Origin: Candidatus Gemmiger stercoripullorum
GTDB taxonomy: Bacteria > Bacillota > Clostridia > Oscillospirales > Ruminococcaceae
Length of the DNA stretch: 64,000 nt
Assembly (NCBI GenBank): GCA_019119365.1
Contig: DWXD01000047.1
Location: 1-64,000, forward strand
Reading direction: 5' to 3'
The notes under the pieces were generated by a model that saw nothing but the letters and a program-made list of their open reading frames with translations, made no database searches and was not told the DNA's origin. The translations under genes and the position numbers were made by a program. Below are positions 48,719-57,739 of this stretch, piece after piece; position 1 is the stretch's first letter; each line of letters opens with the position of its first letter.

Positions 48719-50332
48719 ATGCAAATGAACGCTGCATCCATCCTGAACCAGAAGGCCGAATGGGAGGCTTTGGGCGTCAAGGTCCCGGCCTTTGACCGTC
48801 CGGCCGTCATCGCCGCCACCAAAGAGCACCCGATCTGGGTGCACTTCGGCGCGGGCAACATCTTCCGCGGCTTCGTGGCCGCCCTGCAGCAGCGCCTGCT
48901 CAACGAAGGCGAGAGCGACAAGGGCATCATCGCGGCCGACACCTTCGACTACGACATCATCGACAAGATCTACACCCCCTATGACTGCCTGACCATGAAC
49001 GTGACGCTGAACCCCGACGGCACCACCAGCCGCGAGATCATCGGCAGCGTGGTCGAGGGGCTCAAGGCCGATTCCTCCGACGCGGCGATGATGGCGCGCT
49101 TCCGCGAGATCTTCACCGACCCCAGCCTGCAGATGATCTCCTTCACGATCACCGAGAAGGGCTACGCGATCTACCGCCCCGACGGCAGCCTGATGCCGGT
49201 CGTGCAGGCCGACATTGACGAAGGCCCCGCCAAGGCCCGCCATGCGATGAGCCTGGTCGCCGCGATGCTGCTGGAGCGCTTCAACGCCGGCAAGTATCCG
49301 CTGGCCGTGGTCAGCATGGACAACTGCAGCCACAACGGCGAAAAGCTGCAGTCCAGCGTGATGGCCGTCGCCAAGGCCTGGCTGGAGAAGGGCTATGTCG
49401 GCCAGGACTTCATCGACTACCTGACCGACGAGAGCAAGATCGCTTTCCCGTGGTCGATGATCGACAAGATCACCCCGCGCCCGCACAAGATCGTGGAGGA
49501 GAGCCTGGCCAAGGACGGCATCGAGAACATGGCTCCCATCGTCACGAGCAAGAACACCTTCATTGCGGCGTTTGTCAACGCCGAGCGCCCGCAGTACCTG
49601 GTCATTGAGGACAAGTTCCCCAACGGCCGCCCGCCGCTGGAAAAGGCCGGCGTCTACATGACCGACCGCGACACCGTCAACAAGACCGAGCGCATGAAGG
49701 TCACGACCTGCCTGAACCCGCTGCACACCGCGATGAGCGTGTACGGCTGCATGCTGGGCTACACGCTGATCTGCGACGAGATGAAGGACGCCGACATCGT
49801 CGCGCTCATCAAGCGCTTGGGCTATGTCGAGGGCCTGCCGGTCGTGGTCAACCCCGGCATCCTGGACCCCAAGGACTTCATTGACGAAGTTGTGGAGCAG
49901 CGCCTGCCCAACCCGTTCATGCCCGACGCGCCGCAGCGCATCGCCACCGATACCTCCCAGAAGGTGGGCATCCGCTTTGGCGAGACCATCAAGAGCTACA
50001 TTGCCGAAGGCCGCGACCTGAACAGCCTGGTTTCGATCCCGCTGGCACTGGCCGGCTGGATGCGCTACCTGCTGGCTGTGGACGACGAGGGCAAGGCGTT
50101 TGAGGTCAGCGCCGACCCGCTGAAGGACGAACTGCAGGCCAAGCTCGCCGGGATCGAAGTCGGCAAGCCCGAGACCTATCAGGGCCAGCTCAAGGGCATC
50201 CTGAACAACGCCTCCATCTTCGGCGTCGATCTGACCGCCACCCCGCTGGCCGACAAGATCGAGAGCTACTTTGTCGCCGAACTGGCCGGCCCCGGCGCTG
50301 TGCGCAAGACGCTGCACGACGCGCTGAACTGA
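48719..50332 (+). CDS. uxuB: Fructuronate reductase (mannitol dehydrogenase family)
   Basis: Reduces D-fructuronate to D-mannonate with NADH. The 537-residue protein has the Rossmann entry WVHFGAGNIFRGFVAAL (about 38-54), VSMDNCSHNGEKL (about 199-211), VTTCLNPLHTAMSVYGCML (about 327-345) with the catalytic Lys region just before it, and a long C-terminal helical domain. It is longer than E. coli UxuB and belongs to a Firmicute branch. A TAAGGAG site precedes the ATG at 48719; a GTG at 48707 would overlap that site. It is 66 bp upstream of uxuA. Confidence 0.9.
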   Translation: MQMNAASILNQKAEWEALGVKVPAFDRPAVIAATKEHPIWVHFGAGNIFRGFVAALQQRLLNEGESDKGIIAADTFDYDIIDKIYTPYDCLTMNVTLNPDGTTSREIIGSVVEGLKADSSDAAMMARFREIFTDPSLQMISFTITEKGYAIYRPDGSLMPVVQADIDEGPAKARHAMSLVAAMLLERFNAGKYPLAVVSMDNCSHNGEKLQSSVMAVAKAWLEKGYVGQDFIDYLTDESKIAFPWSMIDKITPRPHKIVEESLAKDGIENMAPIVTSKNTFIAAFVNAERPQYLVIEDKFPNGRPPLEKAGVYMTDRDTVNKTERMKVTTCLNPLHTAMSVYGCMLGYTLICDEMKDADIVALIKRLGYVEGLPVVVNPGILDPKDFIDEVVEQRLPNPFMPDAPQRIATDTSQKVGIRFGETIKSYIAEGRDLNSLVSIPLALAGWMRYLLAVDDEGKAFEVSADPLKDELQAKLAGIEVGKPETYQGQLKGILNNASIFGVDLTATPLADKIESYFVAELAGPGAVRKTLHDALN

Positions 50333-50398
50333 ACCGTATCCCCCGGAATTCCGGCGCTGCGCGCCGTGAACCCATATTGAACAACAGGAGGAAACACT

Positions 50399-51499
50399 AT
50401 GCCAATGCAAATGGGATGGCGCTGGTATGGCGAGGGCAACGATCCGGTCACGCTGCAGGACATCAAGCAGATCCCCGGCGTGTCCACCATCGTCTGGGCG
50501 CTGCATGACAAGATGCCCGGCGAGATCTGGGAAGAGGACGAGATCAAGAAGGTCGTGGATCAGATCGAATCCTACGGCTTCAACGCCGACGTTGTCGAGT
50601 CTGTCAACGTGCACGACGACATCAAGATCGGCCTGCCCACCCGCGACCAGCTGATCGAAAACTACAAGCAGTGCATCCGCAACCTGTCCAAGTTCGGCGT
50701 CAAGGTCATCTGCTACAACTTCATGCCGATCTTTGACTGGACCCGCACCGACCTGTTCCACCCGATCGGCGACGGTTCGACCGCGCTGTTCTACCAGAAG
50801 GACATGATCAAAGATGATTACCAGGCCATGGCCGACTACATCCTGAGCTTTACCGAAAAGTACCACATGACCTTCCCCGGCTGGGAGCCGGAGCGCATGG
50901 CCAAGCTGGACGAGCTATTCAAGGCTTACGCCCCCGTCACCAAGGAAAAGCTGTGGGACAACCTGAAGTACTTCCTGGATGCGCTGATGCCCACCTGCCG
51001 CGAGTGCGATATCAAGATGGCCATCCACATGGACGACCCGCCATGGGATATCTTCGGCCTGCCGCGCCTGCTGGTCGACGCCGAGAGCATCGACCGCTTC
51101 CTGTCGATGGTGGACGACCCGTACAACTGCCTGACGCTGTGCTCCGGCAGCCTGAACGCCAACCCCAACAACAACGTGGCCGACATCGTGCGCAAGCACT
51201 GCGACCGCATTGCGTTCGCCCACATCCGCAACATCCACCACTTCCCCAACGGCGACTTCAGCGAGGCCGCCCACCGCGACTGCTGCGGCGAGACCGGCAT
51301 CATCGAGATCCTGCGCGCCTACCATGACTGCGGCTTTGAGGGCTACATCCGCCCCGACCACGGCCGCCAGCTGTGGGAGGAAGGCCCCGGCACCTGCCGC
51401 CCCGGCTACGGCAAGTATGACCGTGCGCTGGGCATCCAGTACATGCTGGGCGTCTGGGACCTGCTCGACCGTCTGGACGAGGAGAAGAAGGCGAAGTAA
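50399..51499 (+). CDS. uxuA: Mannonate dehydratase
   Basis: Dehydrates D-mannonate to 2-keto-3-deoxygluconate, the last dedicated step of glucuronate breakdown. The 366-residue TIM barrel has MGWRWYGEGNDPVTLQDI at the start, YNFMPIFDWTRTDL (about 107-120), IHMDDPPWDIFGLPR (His and Asp ligands), LTLCSGSLN (Cys ligand) and YIRPDHGRQLW (Asp and His). An AGGAGG site precedes the ATG. It forms an operon with uxuB, ended by a strong terminator. Confidence 0.97.
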   Translation: MPMQMGWRWYGEGNDPVTLQDIKQIPGVSTIVWALHDKMPGEIWEEDEIKKVVDQIESYGFNADVVESVNVHDDIKIGLPTRDQLIENYKQCIRNLSKFGVKVICYNFMPIFDWTRTDLFHPIGDGSTALFYQKDMIKDDYQAMADYILSFTEKYHMTFPGWEPERMAKLDELFKAYAPVTKEKLWDNLKYFLDALMPTCRECDIKMAIHMDDPPWDIFGLPRLLVDAESIDRFLSMVDDPYNCLTLCSGSLNANPNNNVADIVRKHCDRIAFAHIRNIHHFPNGDFSEAAHRDCCGETGIIEILRAYHDCGFEGYIRPDHGRQLWEEGPGTCRPGYGKYDRALGIQYMLGVWDLLDRLDEEKKAK

Positions 51500-51530
51500 C
51501 CCGCCCTGTCCCCTGCCATAAACCCAAAAA

Positions 51531-51573
51531 CGCGCCCGGCGCCGCACAAACCTGCGCGCCGGGCGCGCTTTTT
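51531..51573 (+). terminator. uxuB-uxuA terminator
   Basis: 12-bp arms CGCGCCCGGCGC (51531-51542) and GCGCCGGGCGCG (51556-51567), then CTTTTT. Confidence 0.85.
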
Positions 51574-51608
51574 CCTGCAAGTTTTACAGGCAAGTTGGCC
51601 TGCGGGCC

Positions 51609-51637
51609 TTGTGCGGGGCGGCAAAATCGGGTATAAT
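51609..51637 (+). promoter_or_regulatory. Promoter of the small lipoprotein gene
   Basis: TTGTGC (51609-51614), 17-bp spacer, TATAAT (51632-51637). Confidence 0.65.
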
Positions 51638-51677
51638 ATATAAGTTCACAAGATTTTCCCCGATGGAGGGTCCATAG

Positions 51678-52289
51678 ATGAAACTTGCAAAACGCATTGC
51701 GACGGCCTCGCTGGCGCTGGTTCTGGCGCTGAGCCTGACCGCCTGCAGCCCCAAAGACATACTGGGCAATATGATCCTGGGCGCGGCCGACCTGCTGGGC
51801 CTGCGCAGTGAGGACACCGGCGACGACGAAGCCGAGGAGACGCTGGCCACGCCGGGCGGCAGCATCACCTTCCCCGAAGGGATGGACACGCAGAGCCGCT
51901 TCCCCAACGAGGTATACGGCGACACGCTGTACATCGCGTTCAACGGCATCTCCAACCGCAGCACCGATTACTTTGTGGCGGCGGGCGACAGCGTGACCAT
52001 CACCGCCTACGGCACGACCGAATCGGCCACCAACCTGCAGTTCAAGGCCGCTCTGTGGGAGCTTTCGGACGACCAGACCCGGACGAGCTATGTGCCGGGC
52101 TCCACGGTCTATTTTGAGACCGGCGGCGATTGCTCGACCTACACGGTCAGCGGCCTGACCCCGGGCAAGATGTACAAGGTGACGGTGAGCTATGACTCCG
52201 GCATGTACTATGTCACCGGCGGCATGACCGTGACCGGCATCGGCAGCGAGGAACTGACGACGATCGACACCAGCGAGGAAGGCGCGTAA
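51678..52289 (+). CDS. Small lipoprotein with a beta-rich domain, unknown function
   Basis: A 203-residue lipoprotein. Its signal MKLAKRIATASLALVLALSLTAC ends in the lipobox LTAC (Cys23), so it should be anchored outside. An acidic linker (about 45-57) leads to a domain of about 130 residues rich in Thr, Ser and Tyr with alternating hydrophobic residues, probably a beta-sandwich (YFVAAGDSVTITAYGTTES; LTPGKMYKVTVSYDSG). No family was recognised; the second part is reminiscent of fibronectin-like folds. It has its own promoter and terminator. Confidence 0.75.
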   Translation: MKLAKRIATASLALVLALSLTACSPKDILGNMILGAADLLGLRSEDTGDDEAEETLATPGGSITFPEGMDTQSRFPNEVYGDTLYIAFNGISNRSTDYFVAAGDSVTITAYGTTESATNLQFKAALWELSDDQTRTSYVPGSTVYFETGGDCSTYTVSGLTPGKMYKVTVSYDSGMYYVTGGMTVTGIGSEELTTIDTSEEGA

Positions 52290-52313
52290 CGCGCAGCACC
52301 CGCAACCGGCAAA

Positions 52314-52348
52314 GACCGCGCCTCCCCGGCGGGAGGGCGGTCTTTTTT
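52314..52348 (+). terminator. Terminator of the small lipoprotein gene
   Basis: Stem of GACCGC-CCTCCC (52314-52326, one bulged G) with GGGAGGGCGGTC (52331-52342), followed by six T residues. Confidence 0.8.
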
Positions 52349-52383
52349 ACGGCCTGCAGGCAGAAAGAGGGGCATTTTTTCCG

Positions 52384-53310
52384 ATGGAACACAAAAGTTT
52401 TGACCGCTTCCAGCTGCGCAACACGCTGCTGCTGGTGCTGGGCGCGCTGATCTGGGGCGTGGCGTTCGTGGCCCAGAGCGTGGGCAGCGGCTATGTGGGG
52501 GCGTACACCTTCCTGGCCGCGCGCAGCTGGCTGGCCTGCGCGTTTTTGCTGGGGCTGCTGGGCGTGCGCCGCGCGGCCCAACGCCGCCGCGGTGTGCGCG
52601 TGCCGTTCTGGCTGGCGCCCAAAAAGCTGGCCGTGGGCGGGGCGCTGTGCGGCGCGGCGCTGTTTGCGGCTTCGGCGGCGCAGCAGATGGGCGTCGGCTC
52701 CACCAGCACAGCCAAGGCGGGCTTTTTGACCGCGCTGTATGTTGTGATCGTGCCGGTGCTGGGGCTGCTGGCCGGGCGGCGGCCGGGGGCCAGGCTGTGG
52801 GTGTGCGTAGCCGTGAGCGTGGCCGGGCTGTACCTTTTGTGCCTGGCCGGGCGGGATACGCTTACCCTGACCGGCGGCGAATGGCAGCTTTTGCTGTGCG
52901 CGCTGCTGTTTGCGGTGCAGATCTTGCTTGTCGGGCATTTCGGGCCGCAGCTGGACGGCGTGCAGCTGAGCTTTGTGGAGTTTCTGGTGACGGCGCTGCT
53001 TTCCACCGGCGGGATGCTGCTGTTTGAGCAGCCGACGGTGGAACAGCTGGCCGGGGCGGCGGTGGCCATCGCCTACTGCGGCATCCTGTCCAGCGGCGTG
53101 GGCTACACGCTGCAGATCGTGGGGCAGCAGAACCTGGACCCGACCATCGCCAGCATGGCGATGTGCCTGGAGAGCGTGTTCAGCGCGCTGGCCGGGTGGC
53201 TGCTGCTGCGCCAGACGATGTCCGCGCCCGAGCTGGCGGGCTGCGCGCTGATGTTTGCCGCCATCGTCGGCGCGCAGCTGCCCGAACGGGAGAAAGCACA
53301 GCGCGAATAA
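52384..53310 (+). CDS. EamA/DMT family transporter
   Basis: A 308-residue membrane protein with ten helices arranged as two five-helix EamA repeats. The first repeat ends in LFAASAAQQMGVGSTSTAKAGFLTALYVVIVPV, and the second contains YCGILSSGVGYTLQIVGQQNLDPTIASMAMCLESVFSALAGW, both diagnostic of the drug/metabolite transporter superfamily. It probably exports amino acids or metabolites. Its start is preceded by GAAAGAGGGG. It is a single gene, convergent with the L,D-transpeptidase gene. Confidence 0.9.
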   Translation: MEHKSFDRFQLRNTLLLVLGALIWGVAFVAQSVGSGYVGAYTFLAARSWLACAFLLGLLGVRRAAQRRRGVRVPFWLAPKKLAVGGALCGAALFAASAAQQMGVGSTSTAKAGFLTALYVVIVPVLGLLAGRRPGARLWVCVAVSVAGLYLLCLAGRDTLTLTGGEWQLLLCALLFAVQILLVGHFGPQLDGVQLSFVEFLVTALLSTGGMLLFEQPTVEQLAGAAVAIAYCGILSSGVGYTLQIVGQQNLDPTIASMAMCLESVFSALAGWLLLRQTMSAPELAGCALMFAAIVGAQLPEREKAQRE

Positions 53311-53334
53311 GGCGGCGCAGCCCCTGCGCGCGCA

Positions 53335-53363
53335 AAGGCCCCTGCCGTTTCGGCAGGGGCCTT
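53335..53363. terminator. Bidirectional terminator between EamA and L,D-transpeptidase genes
   Basis: 13-bp perfect arms AAGGCCCCTGCCG (53335-53347) and CGGCAGGGGCCTT (53351-53363) with a 3-nt loop. Confidence 0.75.
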
Positions 53364-53378
53364 GCATTTTGTTTAATT

Positions 53379-54518
53379 TTACCCGCGCGTGCCTTCCACG
53401 CTGGAGTCGGTGCTCCAGCCCTGCAGGTCGGTGGGGGTCAGGCTGGTGTTCCAGCGGCCGTCCTCCTGGGCGGCGTTCCACTCGTCCCAGGCGGCCTCGC
53501 TGCGGATGGTGGTGCCGCTCAGGTACTTGTCGTCCCAGGGGTTTTCCGGGTCGGGGTCGGTGGGGTCCCAGCCGCGCAGGGTCTCGTCGGCGGGGTCGGT
53601 GTAGATGGTGCCGGGCTTGCCCATCGGGCCGGGGTCCTCGGCGTCGTCGTAGATGATGACGCGGGTGCCGATGTCGCAGTTGTCATAGATCCACTTGACG
53701 TCGTTGACCATCAGGCGGATGCAGCCGAGGCTGGCGGGCGTGCCGAGCTCGTTGAACTGGTCGTACTCGACATCGTCCTTGTGCTGGCTGTAATAGGGCA
53801 CGCTGTGGAACAGGTAAGCGTCCCAGATGCGGGTGGCATACTGGCCGTAGCTGGGGCCTGCGAGCAGCCGCCAGTCATAGCTGACCGGCGTGGCAAAAAA
53901 GCCGAGCGGGGTGTCCTCGCCGCCGCTGCACACCATCGCCATATAGGGCACGGTGTAGCGCCCTTCCTCGTCGAGGGTGTAGACCGTGACGGTGGACGCC
54001 GCGCGGTTGACCGCGATCAGATACGGGAAACCTTCCTTTTCATCCACCTTGATGCCCTGCTCGACAAAGAACTCATCGCTGGACAGGCGGTCCATCAGCG
54101 CTTTGCCGCGCTCGTTCCAGGTGGCGGGGTCGGTCACGACGGGGGCGTCCTTGGTCGTGTTGGCGGCGGCGGTCGCCGTTGCGTCGGCGATGCGCTGCTC
54201 CTCCTCGGTCATGGCCGGGGTGGGCTCCGGCGTCGGCTCGGCGGCCGGCTCCTGCGCCGGGGTGGGGCTGGGCTGCACGGTTTCGGGCGCGGGGGTGCGG
54301 CTGCGCCCGGAAACAACCAGGAAGCAGCCGAACGAGACGGCGGCCAGCACGGCGAAACAGAGGATGCCGGTCAGCAGCGCCTTGCGGCGGGCGGCGGCTT
54401 TCCGGGCGGCGCGGCGGGCCACGGCGTGCCGCGCCTGCTGCGGCGTTTGCGGAGGTTTCGGCTGCCGGCTCTGCGGCGCGGCCCTGCGGCGGGACGGGTC
54501 GGGGCGTTGGTTCGGCAT
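53379..54518 (-). CDS. L,D-transpeptidase (YkuD domain), membrane-anchored
   Basis: A 379-residue protein. A very basic, Arg/Ala/Gln-rich cytoplasmic N-terminus (about 1-47) precedes one membrane helix (about 49-71), then a Pro/Thr/Glu-rich spacer (about 75-105) and the YkuD domain (about 145-300). The catalytic motif GTPASLGCIRLMVND carries the nucleophile Cys, with a preceding His in LFHSVPYYS. It would make 3-3 cross-links in peptidoglycan or attach proteins to the wall. The C-terminal ~80 residues are Asp/Pro/Trp-rich and unassigned. The ATG at 54518 follows AAAGGAG. Confidence 0.9.
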   Translation of the reverse strand: MPNQRPDPSRRRAAPQSRQPKPPQTPQQARHAVARRAARKAAARRKALLTGILCFAVLAAVSFGCFLVVSGRSRTPAPETVQPSPTPAQEPAAEPTPEPTPAMTEEEQRIADATATAAANTTKDAPVVTDPATWNERGKALMDRLSSDEFFVEQGIKVDEKEGFPYLIAVNRAASTVTVYTLDEEGRYTVPYMAMVCSGGEDTPLGFFATPVSYDWRLLAGPSYGQYATRIWDAYLFHSVPYYSQHKDDVEYDQFNELGTPASLGCIRLMVNDVKWIYDNCDIGTRVIIYDDAEDPGPMGKPGTIYTDPADETLRGWDPTDPDPENPWDDKYLSGTTIRSEAAWDEWNAAQEDGRWNTSLTPTDLQGWSTDSSVEGTRG

Positions 54519-54632
54519 GGCGGTTTCTCCTTTCGGCAAATTCAGGGTGTATCTGATACATCACGGATACATCAAAATTTCCGGGGATTTTTAGATGCAC
54601 CCCCGTACCAGGTCGAGGCGGCTGCCGGGGGC

Positions 54633-55826
54633 TTACCGCGCGCCGTATTCCTCGCGCACAAAGCGCTCGAGCGCGGCGAAGCTGCGCCGGACTTTTTCGG
54701 TGTCGATGCAGTAGGCCATGCGGAAATAGCCGGGGCAGCCGAACGTATCGCCGGGCACAAGGGCGAGGTCGTAGGCCTGCGCTTTGCGGCAGAAAGCGAC
54801 CGCGTCGTCTTCCAGCGCTTTGGGGAAGATATAGAACGTGCCGCCGGGCTTAACGACCGTGAAGCCGAGGCGGACGAGCTCGGCGTACAAAAGCTCCATG
54901 TTGCGCTCATAGACGCCAAGGTCGCTGGTCGTATCAAGGCATTCGGCCACGGCGAGCTGGATGATGCTGGCCGGGCAGTTGTGGCCGGTGCCGCGGCTGA
55001 TCTGGCCGCACATCGGCACGATGAGGCCGGCCTGCTCGCAGCGCGGGTTCGCGGCGACATAGCCGATGCGCTCGCCGGGCAGCGAGAGGCTCTTGGAGAA
55101 GGAATAGCAGGTCAGGGTATCGTCATAATATGCGGCAGGGTGCTGCTGGCATGCGCCGCCGAAGACGATCTCGCGGTAGGGTTCGTCCGAGATCAAAAAG
55201 ATATGATGGCCGAACCGGGCGCTGGCCGCGCGCAGCGCATCGGCCAGGCGGCGCAGCGTTTCGGGGCTGTAGGCGATGCCGGAGGGGTTGTTCGGCGTGT
55301 TGATGAGCACGGCGGCCGTGTTTGGGCTGAGCATCGCCTCAAAGGCGTCAAAGTCGATCTGGAAGTCCTGCACGCAGGGCGGCACAACGCGCAGGGCAAG
55401 GCCCGCGCCCTCGGCATAGGGCTTGTACTCCGGGAAATAGGGCGCGAAGGTCAGAACCTCCTGCCCGGGCACGGCCACGCAGCGCAGCGCGTGCGCGATG
55501 GCCCCGGCCGCCCCGGCCGTCATGAAAATATGGCCGGCCGTGTAGTCCATGCCGAAGCGCGCGTTGAGGTTTTCGGCCACCGCCGCGCGCACCGAAGGGA
55601 TGGTCAGCGTGGGGCTGTAGCCGTGCAGCGCCACCGGCTCCTGCGTCTGCAGCAGGCGCAGCATCGCCACCGTGAACTGCGGCGGGCAGGGCACGCTGGG
55701 GTTGCCGAGCGAATAGTCGAACACATTCTCATAGCCGATTTCGGCCCCGCGGGCGGCGCTCCATTCGGCCAGCTCGCGGATGACCGATTTGCCGCCGAGC
55801 ATATCGACATAGTGTTGTGCGATCAT
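54633..55826 (-). CDS. PLP-dependent aminotransferase class I/II
   Basis: A 397-residue fold-type I aminotransferase. TAGAAGAIAHALR (about 106-118) binds the cofactor phosphate, INTPNNPSG (about 175-183) and SDEPYREIVFGG (about 213-224) contact PLP, and the Schiff-base Lys is in CYSFSKSLSLPGERIGY. It resembles AspC / valine-pyruvate-type enzymes (NPSVPCPP at the start and PGDTFGCPGYFRMAYC at the end). The ATG at 55826 follows GGGGAGG. The likely substrate is an amino acid such as aspartate or alanine, but this is not decided by sequence. Confidence 0.88.
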   Translation of the reverse strand: MIAQHYVDMLGGKSVIRELAEWSAARGAEIGYENVFDYSLGNPSVPCPPQFTVAMLRLLQTQEPVALHGYSPTLTIPSVRAAVAENLNARFGMDYTAGHIFMTAGAAGAIAHALRCVAVPGQEVLTFAPYFPEYKPYAEGAGLALRVVPPCVQDFQIDFDAFEAMLSPNTAAVLINTPNNPSGIAYSPETLRRLADALRAASARFGHHIFLISDEPYREIVFGGACQQHPAAYYDDTLTCYSFSKSLSLPGERIGYVAANPRCEQAGLIVPMCGQISRGTGHNCPASIIQLAVAECLDTTSDLGVYERNMELLYAELVRLGFTVVKPGGTFYIFPKALEDDAVAFCRKAQAYDLALVPGDTFGCPGYFRMAYCIDTEKVRRSFAALERFVREEYGAR

Positions 55827-55933
55827 GGTTTTCCTCCCCTGTGTTTCTGTTTCCCGTTTGGCTGCCGCCGGGCGGCGGTTTGGCCAAAAAAGCGCTTCTC
55901 CCCCGCCCCGCACGGCCCGCCTGCAGCATGGGG

Positions 55934-56614
55934 CTATACCGCCCCGGCGTCCGCTTCCGGCCCGCGCAGGATGATCTGCTCGAGTTCGGCGGCGTCGGCG
56001 GCGAGGTACCGCGCGCCTTCGGCCTGCAGTTCCTCCCGCGTGCGGAAGCCCCACAGCACGCCGCAGCAGGGCAGCCCGGCGTTGCGGGCGGTCTGCACAT
56101 CGACGTTGCTGTCACCCACATAGAGCGTGCGGGCCGGGTCCGCCCCCAGGGCCGCCAGCACGGCGCGGGTGCCTTCGGGCGCGGGCTTGACCGGCACGCC
56201 GGGGCGCTGGCCGCGGATGAGCGCAAACAGGCCGGGGCCGAAATAATCGGTGACGATCTGCTGCGCGAGCGGGTCGGCCTTGTTGGAAAACACGGCCAGC
56301 CGCACACCGGCCGCCTGGCAGCGCGCGAGCATTTCTGGCACGCCGGGGTACGGCGCGGTCTTGTCGCGCAGGTGGGCGCCGTAGTCCGCCTCGAACCGGG
56401 CGAGCGCATCGGCCAGCACGGCGGGGCTGTGCTGTTCGGGCGGGGCGAGCCGCTCGATCAGCTTTGGGATGCCGTTGCCGACCAGGTAGCGGTAGCCCTG
56501 CACCGGGTGGGTGGGCCAGGAAAGCGCCGCACACAGGCGGTTGCCTGCGTCGGCTAGGTCGTCCAGCGTGTTGAGCAACGTTCCGTCAAGGTCAAAAATG
56601 ACAGTGGTATACAT
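55934..56614 (-). CDS. HAD hydrolase, phosphoglycolate phosphatase-like
   Basis: A 226-residue HAD-IA enzyme. Motif I is VIFDLDGTLLNTLDDL (about 5-20), followed by a helical cap, motif II VFSNKA (about 111-116), Lys in PVKPAPEG (about 145-152) and motif III YVGDSNVDVQTARNAG (about 169-184). This is the pattern of phosphoglycolate or pyrophosphate phosphatases (Gph, PpaX). It lies 107 bp upstream of the aminotransferase on the same strand. The ATG at 56614 follows GAGGGGA. Confidence 0.87.
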   Translation of the reverse strand: MYTTVIFDLDGTLLNTLDDLADAGNRLCAALSWPTHPVQGYRYLVGNGIPKLIERLAPPEQHSPAVLADALARFEADYGAHLRDKTAPYPGVPEMLARCQAAGVRLAVFSNKADPLAQQIVTDYFGPGLFALIRGQRPGVPVKPAPEGTRAVLAALGADPARTLYVGDSNVDVQTARNAGLPCCGVLWGFRTREELQAEGARYLAADAAELEQIILRGPEADAGAV

Positions 56615-56799
56615 GTGGGTCCCCTCTGCTTTTTCCCCGGCCGCAGCCGGGGCAAACATACAAAATTCCTCTTTTATTATACTGCGCCGTCGGCGGCTGT
56701 CAATGCAGGGGCGGTGCGCCGGAGTTGTAAAAGCTGCAAAACAGGGGTGCAAACGGCGGCGAAATATGATATAGTAATGGATATGAGGGAGGCTGTGTT

Positions 56800-57657
56800 A
56801 TGGATTTTATTCTGGAGATTTTGAAAGCCGTCGTGTACGGCGTGATCGAGGGCATCACCGAATGGCTGCCCATCTCGAGCACCGGCCACATGATCCTGGC
56901 CGAGCAGGTGCTCAAGTTCCAGTTCAGCGACGCCTTTATGGAGATGTTCCGCGTCGTCATCCAGCTGGGGGCGATTTTGGCCGTCGTGGTGCTGTACTTC
57001 CACAAGCTGTGGCCGTTCTGCGCCGACAACGGCGAGACGACCGGCTTTGCGCGGCACATCCGCTGGCCGGTGATGCACCTGTGGTTCAAGATCATCGCCG
57101 CCTGTGCGCCCGCCGCCGTGCTGGGCATCCTGCTGGACGACTGGTTTGACGCGCACCTGTACAACAGCGTCACGGTCGCGGCGACGCTGATCCTCTACGG
57201 CGTGGCCTTCATCCTGATCGAGCGGCGGCCGCGCCCGCCGGTCACGGCCAAGCTCTCCCGCATCAACTACAAGCAGGCGATGACGGTGGGCGCATGGCAG
57301 GTGCTCTCGCTGGTGCCGGGCACTTCCCGCAGCGGCGCGACCATCCTGGGCGGCATGATGTGCGGCATGTCGCGGCCGTGCGCTTCGCAGTTCACGTTTT
57401 TCCTGGCCATCCCGGTCATGGCCGGGGCCAGCGCGCTCAAACTTTTCAAGTTTTTCCTGGAGGGCAACGCGCTGACCGGCAACGAGGTGATCGTGCTGCT
57501 GGTCGGGTGCGTGGTGGCGTTCCTGGTCTCGATGCTGGCGATCCGCTTTTTGATGGATTACGTCAAGCGCCACACCTTCACGGTGTTCGGCTGGTACCGC
57601 ATCGCCCTGGGCGTGCTGGTGCTGGGCGTGTGGGGCGTGCAGAGTTTGATGAAGTGA
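56800..57657 (+). CDS. uppP: Undecaprenyl-diphosphatase
   Basis: Recycles undecaprenyl pyrophosphate to the monophosphate carrier needed for peptidoglycan and surface glycans. The 285-residue protein has eight membrane helices and both family motifs: EGITEWLPISSTGHM (about 18-32) with the catalytic Glu, and PGTSRSGATI (about 174-183) with the Ser and Arg. A weak promoter (TATAGT, 56770-56775) precedes it. It supplies the lipid carrier for the GT2 and GT-C proteins of the glycan block. Loss of function would be expected to raise bacitracin sensitivity, a known family trait. Confidence 0.95.
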   Translation: MDFILEILKAVVYGVIEGITEWLPISSTGHMILAEQVLKFQFSDAFMEMFRVVIQLGAILAVVVLYFHKLWPFCADNGETTGFARHIRWPVMHLWFKIIAACAPAAVLGILLDDWFDAHLYNSVTVAATLILYGVAFILIERRPRPPVTAKLSRINYKQAMTVGAWQVLSLVPGTSRSGATILGGMMCGMSRPCASQFTFFLAIPVMAGASALKLFKFFLEGNALTGNEVIVLLVGCVVAFLVSMLAIRFLMDYVKRHTFTVFGWYRIALGVLVLGVWGVQSLMK

Positions 57658-57686
57658 CGGATTTGATTGGATGTTTTTTGGTTTGA

Positions 57687-57720
57687 GAAGCGGCCGTGCG
57701 GGAGCGCGGCCGCTTCTTTT
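57687..57720 (+). terminator. uppP terminator
   Basis: 10-bp arms GAAGCGGCCG (57687-57696) and CGGCCGCTTC (57707-57716), then a T run. Confidence 0.85.
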
Positions 57721-57739
57721 GTGCGCTTCCCGGCGGCGC

